Of a stretch of DNA of 64,000 nucleotides, positions 51,001-64,000 are shown piece after piece. The notes under the pieces were generated by a model. It was not told the DNA's origin, searched no databases, and saw nothing but the letters and a program-made list of their open reading frames with translations. Numbering within the stretch: the stretch's first letter is position 1; each line of letters begins with the position of its first letter. The position numbers were made by a program, and so were the translations under genes. This DNA comes from Smittium mucronatum (taxonomy: Eukaryota; Kickxellomycota; Harpellomycetes; Harpellales; Legeriomycetaceae). The stretch is taken from assembly GCA_001953115.1 (NCBI GenBank), contig LSSL01000164.1, positions 49,110-113,109 of the forward strand, given 5' to 3'.

Positions 51001-54000
51001 AATTAAGAATGTTATCTACAAACTACCCAGTTATTGATATCGTCGCTGGGCTATTTCAGCAAATGAGTATCAAAATATTAATTATAATGGACAGTGCTTC
51101 TTTTAGGATAAAAAAAACTAATCCAAAACTTTTCCACTCCCAATGGATATCAGAGGTTTGGAGGATTTCTAATGCACTTTGTATTTTCAATCAAGAGGAT
51201 TTAGGTAATATCCATAATGGATTATTAGCAAAGTAATAATTTATAGCACATTTTGGCCCACTCACAAACCAGAAATGTTGTTTTGTTTCACTGCATATAG
51301 TCGCTCTTCTTCTATAAGATACTTTTTGGTTTGTGATTAGTGACCGAGTAGCACCAAAAACATCACTATTGGTTAACTCTCAATTTTGTACAATACCTGA
51401 TAATCAGCTCTTTTTTATTGGGTGTATTTATTAGTATATATATCCGCCAGTAATCTATCAGTATTTTTATACCACAAGTAATGTCACCCTGCCAATAAGC
51501 TTTTTAAAAGATAGCCCTGATCACTAAACAAGAATTCCGTTACAAAAACATACAGAGTGCATTCAATATTAGTAGCAATTAAGTTTTTGTTGCCACGATA
51601 TTAAACTGTTATACGAATCGTAATGTTGCTTACATATTCCTAGCAAACATGCCATTGTAATTTACCCATAGTAGATTTTGAAGATATAAAACCTCTATAA
51701 TGTCCCAATTTGAATGAAGTGTAGCACATGGTGGATTTATAATCTATTTATATTGTTGTTCATTAAGTTCTCAACCAGCCTAAACCAAACGCTTTATATC
51801 CAAATATTACTCGCGACCATCCAATAGTCTTAAAAATGTTATTTTCTATTACAAAACCAGCATATTAACGAAACATTTTAGGATGAATAATAATACTATT
51901 GTATCTATGTAATGTTAGAGCCCTCGTTTCAGTTGTTTTAAAATCATCTCGCTTCTAAAGCTATTTCTCCCTTGTTATATTTTACGCAATAAAACTAATA
52001 TACGCATTAGGGATTTTTTACAACAAATAATTTTTTCTGGAAATGACAATCTTTTTTGGAAATTAAACAATAATTTCCATCGAAATTAGAATAATTGGGC
52101 TTAATAAGATTAAGATTTCTGTATCGCCCTTTAAAAATCAATATAAAGTTTAATAAGTTCTAATAATAAAAAATAACTTGGCCATAATATTAATTTAATA
52201 AAGCCTTTCCTATGAATGATATTAAATTCATTAATAATTTTTGGTTACATAACACTCAATAATCTTTAGTGACTACCAAATAAACTGCTCCTGATTTGAT
52301 TTTACCCTTTCATTAAATTTCAATAAAATAACCTCTCTAAATGTTTATAGAATCTATTGTTGTTTTAATTTGGATAAGGAACCTAGGATAATCGCATTTA
52401 TATTCATTTTATCCATGTATCTATATTATTCCATTTTATTGGATTTGAGTGGCTTTGGATGATCGACTATATTTAATAATAATTGCACAATAAATAATGC
52501 TAAGTATCTTCATGTTTATTTTTTGATATAATCTCCCAGGATTATTTGGATGTTTAAGATACTTAATTAAATATAATTTTAAAAAAATTATTATATTTTC
52601 TATTTGATCATACGCACTGAAATCTAAATATCTAAATTTTCCGAGATAATTTTATTATATATATTTATTTGCTCACATTGTTTAGCTGATTTTTATCCAT
52701 CTAAGGATGAATTTATTTTTTTGGCTGATTTATTCTAAAATCAGATAAATACCCTGAATGAAAATATCACTCCTTATTTATTTTTTTTGTAAAGCGGCTC
52801 ATGTAATAATGAATTAAAGGTTTATTTTTAATAATATGTATGTTATATTATAAAATATTATATTACATTTCTAAATATTTTAAAAATATAAAGTATAACC
52901 GTCTTTATACCGTTTAACTAAACTTAAGGATTAGCTTTATATAGTAATAGCTTTATTTTTTTCAATAATATAGATTCAAAACTTGAATTTTCATATTCCC
53001 CTTCAGTTAAAAAATTAATATTAAAAGATAGGCTAGCGAGTTGAATATGATCTTGAGTGATCATAAAAAGTAGAGCAGAAAAATCACCAGGAATAAAAAA
53101 AACTTGATGCGCAAACTATAAATGAAAATTTCATCTAAAAGTATATTGTTGTGGCAGAAAGCTTTTTGAAGCGGAAATTGTTACTGAAAAATCCTTCGTA
53201 AAAATAAAGTGAGTTTAATTTTCATTATTTTTGTTGTTTTCTCTCTGGATAAAATTATTATATTTTTTCAGGATCTTTAGGCCACAAAGTAGATAACTTA
53301 CAAGTTTTTTATTGGCATCAAGTTCATTTTTGCTTTTTTTTTACAATACATTCAATTATTTTGTCTTTTTTATTCTTTCAGTCAATTTAAATTTTTAAAT
53401 TACAAAAAATTTCATGTTTTTATTTTGATAAAAATGAATCTATTATGGAAATGATTACAATCAAATTTTGATAATAACATTCAAATAACAATAAATGGGA
53501 CCCCATATATTCTAATTTTCAAATAATAGAAGGTGAAATAGAAGATTAAATAGGGATAAATTATATTTTTACATTTAAAAATAATCGTAAATATGTATAA
53601 AAGATAATTTGATTTAAAAATTCCATATTTTTAGATAAGGGGGTTTTATTGTTATTGTTATTCTTAGATAAAAAACGAAGAGATAATTTAGCGTTATTTA
53701 GAGAAGTTTAAATTTTCTCTTTATAATATGAAATTATTATCAATAAAATTAGGGTAGGCTGTCTTGATAAAAAAATCTAATATTCATACTTCTATTAATT
53801 TCTTTCATTGAAGACTTTATATTTAGTTATCTAAAAAATTGGAGAATTTCATTCAGAGAATTAATTATCTAACAATTTTATCGAAGAAAAAAAGTGCTCT
53901 CATATTTCATGTATATTTTTTTGAAATTTTTTTTTACAATACAGAAAAATTAAATCCATTATATAAAAAAAGCCAAAAAGACTTGGGCTAATAAACTATA

Positions 54001-57000
54001 TAAAATACAGAATTATTCTCCTTCCATAATTTAATACTCTAAATCAAAAAAGAAATTTGAGTTTTTAGTTTAATATATATTTGAATGAAGTGGAATTGAA
54101 GTATAATTTTATTTATAACCCTCTTTCATTATTTCTTTTAGCTATTTTTGCTATTAGATAAATTTAAAATTTTAACTTGATAAAAAAATCATGATTTTAT
54201 TGTCATAAATTCGTCAAGTAAATTTTGCCACTTAATTTCACCAAAAGAAATTATAAATATTTGTTTTTGATTATATAAAAAAGTAGTTTTATATAAACGT
54301 AAATATAAATATAGCAAATAACCTCATTCCGAAATTTTAGGAAAAAAATGACACCAGTTTTTGAGTAAATGCAAAATTTTCGTTTCAAAAAATACAAAGC
54401 CAATTTATTTAATGTATATAAAAATCTATTATAATACCTACTAATCTTTTAACTTGGAAATAGATAAATTTTTTCTAAAAGGTATAATAAATCCTAAATT
54501 AAAATTAATGACTTTTTAAAATAAATTTAAATTATAAATCATATGTATATATTTTTGTTTATTTGATTTACCATGCGATAGTGAATGTTGAAAGGGTTAC
54601 GAATTTTAACTCGAATTTTTTTAGAAATAAATAGATTTATTTTAAAATTAGCTATATTAAGTTTCGAAAAAGAAAATCTTAATAAAAAATACATAACTAA
54701 TCAAAAAATTAAAAATGTCACTTTTTTTTTTATAAAAAGCATAAATTATTCATTGTGAATATTTGAAGGGCAAACTCAGTTTGTCATATTCAAATTATAA
54801 ATTTTTTATTTCTTTATCGCAATCAAAAAAAAAGCTTTATAACAATATCAATTCGTTCAATGAACTATTTAGATATATTAAATTAAAAACTAAAAATTAA
54901 AATAGGAAAATTTAGTAAAATTAAAGAGATAAGATTGGTTTTAGTAAGATATATATATATAATTATGGTTTAATTTTTAGAAAATAGAAATATAATAAAA
55001 TACCCTTATAAAATATTATTTCTTTATCTTTTGAAGATTGAAAAAAGTTAAGATTAAGAACTTTAAAAAAATATTAATTTTTTTTTTTCTTTTATAAAAT
55101 ATATTTCAATTTTATAGGATTTATTTCTAAAGGAAAAGAGATGGTTGAAAAAAGGCATTTTTTAAAACTAATTTGAAAGCAAATGAATAGAAATGATAAA
55201 TCTTTATAACATCTCTTAATAAATAAATAAATTAAAAATCTAATTACGATTTTTTTTTCTGGTGGCTAAATCGGGATCAATTATCTTTTTTAATTATTTT
55301 GAGCTAAGACGAATTAAATTCATAAATCGTTTAAGCATCAACTGTGGAATTATTCGAGAAATTTTTGAAAAATTACATATAATAACAAATAATCTCCAAT
55401 TAATTTATTATGGACTGTAAAATCTCTGTTAATACTTGCATAAATTAGTTTGAAAATATCCATTGGAAGTTGTTACTTCTTTTAATTTTTTTAAAAATTT
55501 TTTAGGTACATTTGATTTAAAAAAATGTTCAAACCAAGGTTTTTTTACACAAAGATGGATATTAAAAATGATAATTTCCTAGTTTATCTTTTTTAGAAGT
55601 TTATTAATATATTTTTAACATTCTAGAAAGTGGTATTTTATTCAAGCTTTAATCATATTGAAAAATTTTAATTTACTACATCCAAAAGTTCACTTAAATT
55701 AATAAGCAAATAATTTTACAGATAATATTGCCACAAGTAATTTTTTTGAAAAATTTAATTCTACTCTATTTTTGAGTTTTAAATTTTTTTTATTAATATA
55801 CAATGTTATTTTTTAAAAATAACCACGAAAATTTGGAAAAAATTCTTAGGAATTTGGACTGTTATTATATAGAATAAAGTTAAGGTATCCTTTATATATT
55901 TATTTTTAAAAAATTGATTTTATCTTCAGATCATAGAAATTTATTAGAAAAATTAGTTATTTTCATAAACCATTAAAAAATATGGGAACCCACAGTTTTA
56001 AACGTAATTCTAAAAGAAAATCATTTTATTTGCAAACAAAAAAATTTTTCTTAATTACTTTTTTGGTTGTTTAATACATTATTCAAAGTTTTATTTCGAA
56101 AATTTTTAGTTTTTTACAGAAATATTAAATAATTTTTGTGAAAAGTTAAATAATTTAAAATTATTACTGGATATCTGAAATTTTATTTTTTTTATTTTTT
56201 TTAAATAAGAAACAGAGATTTTTAATCGCAGAGCTTTAATAATTGTATAACCGTTTTATTTCTTAAATTTATCTTCAAGAATAACCATTTAAAAATAAAA
56301 TTGCTTTCAATTTAGTTTTTTTGACAAAAGATTTTAAATTTTACACTATAAAAAAATTGGGTAAATAAGATCTAATAAACTTGAACTTTTATTCAGGAGA
56401 TTTTTTAAACTATTTATTATAATCTAGAGTTAATAATTCTATTTGGTTAATAGTATGAAAAATTTTTAAGCTAATGTTATATATAACAATATAATAATGG
56501 TATTTTTTTCTATAAACTTCAGAAATTTATAATGAAAACTTAGCAGAAAGCTTTCTATTTTTTTTAAAAAAATATTTATAAAATCTTTGAATTTTTTCTG
56601 ACCCATTTTATGTATATTTTTTTAATGATTTTGTAATTTTCAATTTAGGATATTCATTGGATAGTTTTTTTTCCATAATTTTTTTTAGAATATTTTCTTA
56701 ATTTTGAGGCCTATTCGAATTAAATTTATCAATTTAAACTAAAATAATAATTGGCATTAAATTCGGCCAAAAATTTCAATTTCAAATATTTTTTTTTAAA
56801 AATATTAGATTTTTTTAAGAAAATATATTTAACACCGCCACCAACTCCTCCAAACTTAAAAAGATATTTTTATACGCTATTAGATCCTCTTTAAATATAT
56901 ATATATATAAATTTCAGATGATTTAATATATATTTAACATAGATGTTGATTTTTTAAGGATTAACTTGCAAGAGCTAACACCAAAAAAGCCCAATATTTT

Positions 57001-58916
57001 TTTTTCACAAAAATTATTCTATTTCAATTTAAATATAAGTATAATTTTTTTTTTAAGCTATCAGACTATACTGTATTTTTTGACACCTTAATCTTAAATA
57101 TATTTGGTTTTAATATGCCTGAAATCGGTTAATTTCGTTTATTTTAATTTTAATTGATATAAATAAATAAATTTTAATGAACTATAATTTTAGTAAAATG
57201 ATATTATAAATATAAATAATAAAAATCAATAATAAAATTTTTTAATTTTTTCTAAAAATCATTACCATATGGATTAAATAGAATATTTAATACCAATACA
57301 TATAATTTTGATTTCTAATCCTATCATATTTTTTTTAAAAATTAAAAATTAAAAATATTATTCAGCATAACTGTCATTCATTCAATTTTAAATAGTTTTT
57401 TTGTGGATTTTTTTTTGTTTTATCCAAATTAAAAAATAAGTAAATATGTTAGTTTTAAATTTAATTTATATAAATATAACATAAAAATAAGCTTAACTAT
57501 AAAAAAACAATATAATATTATTTTGGCATTCATAATCTTATTTAATTTACATTAAATTTATATCTAAAATAAAAAAATATTATTTAATCTTTTTTAATTC
57601 GCTCGTTAAAAATAATAAAAAGGTATTTGGCACATAAAAAATAAATTTTTATCAACGATGTTTGCTTTAAAAAATAATATCCAGCTTTATTAAATCTCTT
57701 TTTTTTACCAAATCCATAAATAGATTTTACATGTATCCATGATCAATGAATAGGAAATATTAAACCTCTCAAATTTGTAAAAAATTACTTTTTTAATAAA
57801 AATTGGGGATATAAATTTAAATTTAGCCATATATTATATTAATTATACATTTTCACTTTATCTATTATTGTTTTTTCGTTACTCTTATAAATATCTTTAT
57901 GCAAAATAACCATTTGAACATTTTTTCAAATAATTTTTTGGTAGTTTTATCTTTTAATTTATATTTATATATATTTATATCAATTCAGCTTTTTAGTAGT
58001 TCTTGTAGTTTTATTTAATCTAAATATTTATTCATTTAAAAGTTCATATTTTGTATTTATGATTTTTTTGAAAAAAAGCCAAAAAAAAAAGAATTTGAAT
58101 CTGAATTGAAGATTTAATTTGTTGAAAATAATAATAATAATTCATTTGAAAGAAAGTAGCTATTAGGAATAGGTAATAGTATAGGATAAAATTAAAGGGC
58201 ATTTATAAAAGATACAATACAGGCACTATAGAATAATTTACGACTCCAATAATACCAAAAAAAATTATTTCTGATTTTAGTTTTTTTTTTTAAATTAATA
58301 ACTGGCTTATTATTTATTAAAATCAAGATATATTTGTATGTGTTTACAAAATTTTCGGACCAAATCGAAAATAGTATTAAAAAATAATAAAAAAATTAAG
58401 TTATCTGGGTTTCAACTAAATATACATTTTAAATCTTTAATCCCCAAGAAATATAAGCAGCTATCTTTTTTTGATAAAATTAATACCTAAATAAGATGAT
58501 TTTTGGTTTTTTTTTGGAAAATATTAATCTTTAATTATTATTTCTATAGTTAATTTAATGCTTTTATTGATAATAATGCATTCAATTTTAAAATTTTTTT
58601 CCTTAATGTATATATATATTAAATTTTATTTTATCAAAAAATTAAATACCTCTTTAATAGTATGAATATTTCTCATTCTATTAAAGTCATTTACTCTACC
58701 ACTTTTTAATAAAATATTTTATAGATATTGAATTTTTAACGATTTTTTGTAAATAAAAAGGATAAAACAGAATTTGAAGGAATAATGACATCGATTTGAT
58801 CCTCTAAAATTTCCTATACCATAAAATAATTTGTTTAATTTATAGCCTATATAGAAATAAACTCCCAAAAAATAAACTTGCACATAGCTATTCGTTAATA
58901 ACTAGAATTGAAATTT

Positions 58917-58927
58917 GGGGGGGGGGG
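58917..58927 (+). repeat. poly-G tract (G11)
   Basis: Eleven consecutive G residues in AT-rich spacer. Confidence 0.9.
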
Positions 58928-60564
58928 ATTGAATAAATTCGATAGCTCTTAATTTTAACTCCAAATTTAAGCAATTAAGACTTTAATACGAAAAACAGTG
59001 TCATTTGTAATTTTCTAATTCCCTTATTTATATATATGGGATTTTCAAATAAAATCGGGAAATTATTTCTTTATATCACTGTTACTACTTAATCAGATTT
59101 GTATGTAATTGATAACTTAATTTTTTAATTTACTTTTATCACTTTTTTAAAAATCGATTTTATTTGAAACTTTTATTCAATTAAATTTCCATTTTAAAAA
59201 ATGGGTGAATAGTTCGATTTATAAATAAATATTTTTGGAGACAATGAGAATTATAGTTATTTTTCCAAATTTAAAAGATCTTAATGAGCTAAATGAATAT
59301 CGTAAATGCATTGGGTAAAAAAACCACATATTTTTATATTAAGCCAATATAATTTATAATTACTCAGGATTTTAATTTTCCACCAAAAAAAATATTAAAT
59401 TATTATATAATTGGTTTTTATATATGAATGAATATTCTTTTTAGGCAATTTTTTATTTTTAATAGTTATCTTTATTGGATAATTTATTTTTTGTTATAAT
59501 ATTGTATCAATTGTGGCCAAAAAATCATAAATCTTTCGAATAAAAACTTCGGTTACGAAAAGAGATATAAGTCTTCTCATTTTGACATATAAAAGGTATT
59601 TAAATTAATCTTAGTATAAATTAATAACTGGGTGGTAAATATTAAAGAAAATTTAAAAAAGTAACAGGTAATTTATTTCAAAACAAAGTGTGTTATTTTA
59701 AAACTTTTATTATTTTTTCTCTATCATTTTTATTTTCGAAAATTCTTCGTTCAAAATTTTTTTTTCAATCAACTATTAACGAATAACTATGTTATTTGTT
59801 TTTAAACTGTTTGTTTCTTTATAAGCGATAAATTAAAAAAAGTATCTATTATATTATCAGTGGTAAAAAAAAAAAGCTTGATTTACCAAATGCAATTATT
59901 ATTATTACTTTATATCTTTTTTCTATCGGAATTCAAAGGTTATCTTAATAAATTTTGGCAGGGAAGAAGATGTTTTTTTAAATTATATCCCATTTCAACT
60001 AAAATTAAAGCCACATGAAAAAAATTTTATTTTAAAATATGAGACATTTATCTTTTTAAACAACTGATTATAATTTTATAACAATCAAACAGGTAAATAG
60101 TAAAAAATTTGAGGTCTTAATGGGTTTTATTCCTGATTTCATAAAAAAAAAAGATTTAATTGTATATGTAAAACCTTTGGTTATGTTAAAACTTTTTGAA
60201 TTTAAAAGGGAAATTAATAAAAAAATTATACTTTTTTTGTATTTTTTATCGGAAATAGAAAAACTAGATAGTGCACAATTAATTTAATTTTAATATTTAT
60301 AATCATTTTAATCAAAAAAATACATCGAGTCCTTTTTAAACCCTCAATATCAATTAAAATAAAGTGAAAATTATTTTTGATATATCCAAATGGAAAATTA
60401 AATTTATATCAAAAGTCCCTATGAGAAGAAAAGTTAGTTATAATATATGATACATAAATTATCTGTAAAAATTTATTTCATAATTTTTACCTCTATAAAA
60501 ATTCGGAAAAAAACTCAAAAATTTTGATTTTAATTTTTAAAATATCCGCATTAAAAATAAAAAA

Positions 60565-60678
60565 TAATTTTTTTATTTTATATTTAGTATTATAAAGTTA
60601 ATATCAAACCATAATATATAGTAATTTTTTTATTTTATATTTAGTATTATAAAGTTAATATCAAACCATAATATATAG
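60565..60678 (+). repeat. Exact 57-bp tandem duplication
   Basis: The unit at 60565-60621 (starts TAATTTTTTTATTTTATATT) is repeated without a mismatch at 60622-60678, and the first bases of a third unit follow. This indicates a very recent duplication or an assembly artefact. Confidence 0.92.
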
Positions 60679-63600
60679 TAATTTTTGTTTAATAAAAAGG
60701 ATGTATTAAATCCAAATATTGAAAATTCTATCATAGTTTTTTTTTAGTTTCTATTAATTAAATATTACGTCTTAGCAATTTCATCTTTGAAGAAAATATC
60801 AGAAATTGTAAATATAATGGCATTATGAAAAAAAATCGAACTTTTTTTACAGTTTCATTGATATGGCAAAGTGGATAGCTGGAGTTGAGGAATTTTTTTT
60901 AGTTTTTCTAAAGCTTTTACATCTTTCGGAATTTTCAAAACTAATTAAATATACGAAAAAAAATATTGGGAACCCATAAAAATTCATTTTCTTGATTTTT
61001 TATATAAAAAAAACAAAATTTTACTAATATAGCCGAACTAAGCTTAAACACATCTAAGAAATTAAAATTTAACTCAAATAGCAACGCTAAATTTTAATTG
61101 ATAGTTTTTTAAATATTCTTTTTTATTTTATACATATAAATAATTCGGATTTTTTAATGGATCATCAATGAAAAGGGATGAAAGATACACCGAAAAATTA
61201 TGTGAAAAAATTTTATTCAAATATAAGGGATTTTTTTTAAATTATATCTTAATAAAAGATCTAATTTATTTATGTTTCATAAGTAAATGTGAATATATTG
61301 CCCTTTAATTATATTTTGATGAAATTTTAATCTCTATTTAAAGCTTTTTGAAAAATATTTGAAGCCAATTTCCACAAAATTTTATATTATATATACATTT
61401 AAAAGATAAAATATTCGATTTAATTCTAAATTACAAACTTTAATTAGTTTTTTTTAAAAAAATTCATTTATAATAATGATATTTAAATATTTAAAAAACA
61501 GTTTTTATTTTTTATCACTGGATAAAATTAAAGCCCTATTAATTTAAATTTACTTAATTCTGTACTGAGGTTTTTCAAGAAATTTTTGGGTAATGTGCTT
61601 TTTTAAATTTTTTCGAGATGTCAATTAGTGTTAAAAAGAAGATATAATTCGAGATTTTAATCATTATTGGCAAAAAAATGTTTTATTTGGATAGGAAAAA
61701 AACACTTGAACATGTCGATTTTTCTTTAATAGATTATTTATTTCATATTTTTTTTTAGAAAATAATTTGCAATTCTCTTGTATTTTAAAAGGCTTTTATC
61801 CACTGAAATTCACCTCACGTGTATTTTACCTATAATTTATAAAAAAAAATTCAATTTTAACTTATCCTTTTAAATTAAATCAAAAAATATTTCACCCTGT
61901 GTTAATTTATCTTTTTAAATAAAATTTTCATAAAAGGTTTTACATCTATCAGATTGTCAATTAAGTGCAATATATAAATATTTAAAAACATATAAACCAA
62001 ACAGTTTTAACAATATTGTAGAAATAATTATTGAAATTCTTTTAACCCATCAATTAACTTATTTTTTGCAAAAAAAATCTCTTACAAACCCCTTTCTCAT
62101 TATCTAATAAAAAAATCAGATGCAAAAAACCCCCAAAATTATCACACTCAAATTTATATCAGAATTATTTTTAATCCGAAATTTAATTATAAAAACCTCT
62201 TCTAAAATACACTTACAATAAAAATAAAAACCCGCTTTACCACTGTAAATAATCTAAAAAATGAAAGTAAGGATGTTTGATAATAATAAAGGTATTTTCC
62301 AAACCTAATAATAACAAATAAAATCTTTTAATTGCTAAAATTTAAAAGCAACTCACTCCCTTTTTATTATAACGTAATATAAGTACATAGTAATATTATA
62401 TATTTCTTAAAAATAAATCAAATTATGAAAACTTCAAATAAAAAATCGATTAAACAAAAATTTCAGCGGTATTTGACCATCATTTAATTGGGGTTTAATT
62501 CTTATTGATAGATTTGAGTCAAATTCACATATCCAAATATTATCCTTACTATCAGAATCTATATAGTTTTTTATCGAGTGCTATAATATAATTATGATTT
62601 TTTTGATATGTTTTTTTTTCAAAAATCATGAAAATAAAATTATTTTCTACATTAAATATTTCTTTAATCTCCAAATAATTTTAGATTTTTATTTTAAAAA
62701 ACCATTGATTTCGATTCATACAGCGATGATTTAATTATTTCAGATTTAATAAACAAACGGAGGAGTAAATTTTAACTTTTTTTAATTTTTTATAATTTGT
62801 AATTTCTAAGAACACTATAACTCTAAAAATGTTTTACAGCTCGTTTATTTACTAAATACGCGGAATAAATCTTAGTTTTGCTTATTTTAGGATTATAAAA
62901 ATTCTTTAGCATCTAGAGAAATCGTGTCTTTCCAGTACTTTGAACCTAATTAAATAAGATTTGTTAATTTTTGAAGCTAATTAATGAAAATTAAACAAAA
63001 TAAATTAAATTTTACCAAATTATACATCTTCAAATTCATATAAAACCAGATTTTATTGAAGCTGCCTAAAGATTCATAAAGATTCACTTTATATAAATTT
63101 TAAAGTATACACATGCTAAGATTTCTCTAACAATCATAAAAATTATTACACATGGCAAATTATCTACATCGTACTGTTAAATAATTATAACTCTTCAAGT
63201 TATTATATTTATCACTTAAGTCATACTTTATTTTTTCGATTTAATATATTCTCAAAATTTGATGATTAAAAAGAAATCATTATAATTAAGAGTTTAAAAG
63301 ATATAAAAAGATAGCTTTTAAATCGACCAAAGGTTACAAAATTATCTATTAATAAATTCATAAACCTTAAATAGTAATAAAAAAAGCACAAGTATAATTC
63401 AAAAATTTTAAATTGAATTTAAAAAATCAAAATTATTTGAAGTAACACACAATGTAAAAATTATTCAATATAAATTTGGCTTTAGAAAAGAGGGGGATCC
63501 ATAAAAGAAATAAATAAATATACATTATGGTTGTATAAAATTTCACCCAAAGAAAAATGACCCAAAGACTTTTGAACCGATTAATTTTGCCAAATGAGCA

Positions 63601-64000
63601 TTTATAATATGGAAAATTGATCAAATGTAAATTTCATCTAAAAACATTTGGCTAATTCCACCCATAGTAAAAATTTGTGTTTATACGAATATTTATTAAA
63701 TCTAGCACTTATCTATTCAGTATACGATAATTTGAATTAGAAACTCAATTATTTGTTTTCTTCTATCATAATGTTTAAATAAATAAACGTATTAGCTCTA
63801 TTAGGGTTTTTTTAGAAGCTTTTAAAGATCTTGTATGGATTTTTTTTCTTGAAAAGTCATGATATTATTTACAATCCATATTTTTAAAGATTTATCTATG
63901 TTTTAAGAAGATATTTTTGATCTTGAAGTGGCTTATAGACTATAAAGAAAAATCATGACCAATTTTCATAATATGATTTCCCCATTAGGTGAAATGTCCA

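Larger units (their letters stand above)
51001..64000. other. AT-rich spacer, no gene seen
   Basis: From 51.0 to about 52.3 kb the composition is slightly less AT-rich and holds a 75-codon plus-strand frame (51009-51236) that I cannot identify; it may be a fragment of something older. From there to the end the sequence is A/T homopolymer-rich. The only other frame over 60 codons (63433-63624, minus) is hydrophobic low-complexity sequence. No RNA gene was recognised. Confidence 0.65.

Overview
The window reads as nuclear DNA of a very AT-rich eukaryote, most likely a fungus. The genes have short GT-AG introns (70 to 137 bp), there are no operons or bacterial signals, and the one gene I can name firmly is a LARP1 homologue with a C-terminal DM15 cap-binding region. 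The extreme AT content, short introns and low-complexity protein tails fit an early-diverging, insect-gut-type fungus such as the Harpellales (Smittium and relatives). That assignment is inference, not proof. Genes and element relics stand out as islands of higher GC in a sea of A/T homopolymers.

From left to right: 1-7.1 kb is AT-rich spacer. A GC-richer block at 7.14-7.92 kb looks like the 5' end of a truncated mobile element, with an LTR/leader-like stretch followed by a broken reading frame. Between 9.0 and 23.1 kb lie three minus-strand paralogues (9.0-10.2, 12.9-14.2 and 21.7-23.1 kb). Each encodes a short luminal N-terminus, one transmembrane helix and a cytosolic RING-H2 domain. I rebuilt their exons: all three have exon 1 of exactly 178 nt, exon 2 of exactly 57 nt, and a long exon 3, with both introns in phase 1. 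An inverted-repeat element sits about 250 bp upstream of each start codon, so the promoters were duplicated with the genes. A GC-richer relic at 18.0-18.4 kb lies between paralogues 2 and 3.

A roughly 431-bp element with terminal inverted repeats (MITE-like) lies at 25.46-25.89 kb. From 25.9 to 42.9 kb I see no gene. At 42.9-43.9 kb there is a broken Mutator-like (MULE) transposase that still carries the first and second catalytic Asp contexts and a C-terminal SWIM zinc finger. It is interrupted by five in-frame stops and a probable 94-bp intron. An assembly gap covers 45,790-46,283.

The LARP1 gene fills 47.3-50.4 kb (minus strand, two exons, 1,024 residues). From 51 to 64 kb I see only AT-rich spacer with simple repeats, including an exact 57-bp tandem duplication.

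The RING proteins are presumably membrane-anchored ubiquitin ligases forming a local gene family. LARP1 would act in the cytoplasm on translation of mRNAs. No functional link between them is visible. The items most worth following are the RING family, with its fixed 57-nt transmembrane exon and shared upstream element, and the three transposon relics.
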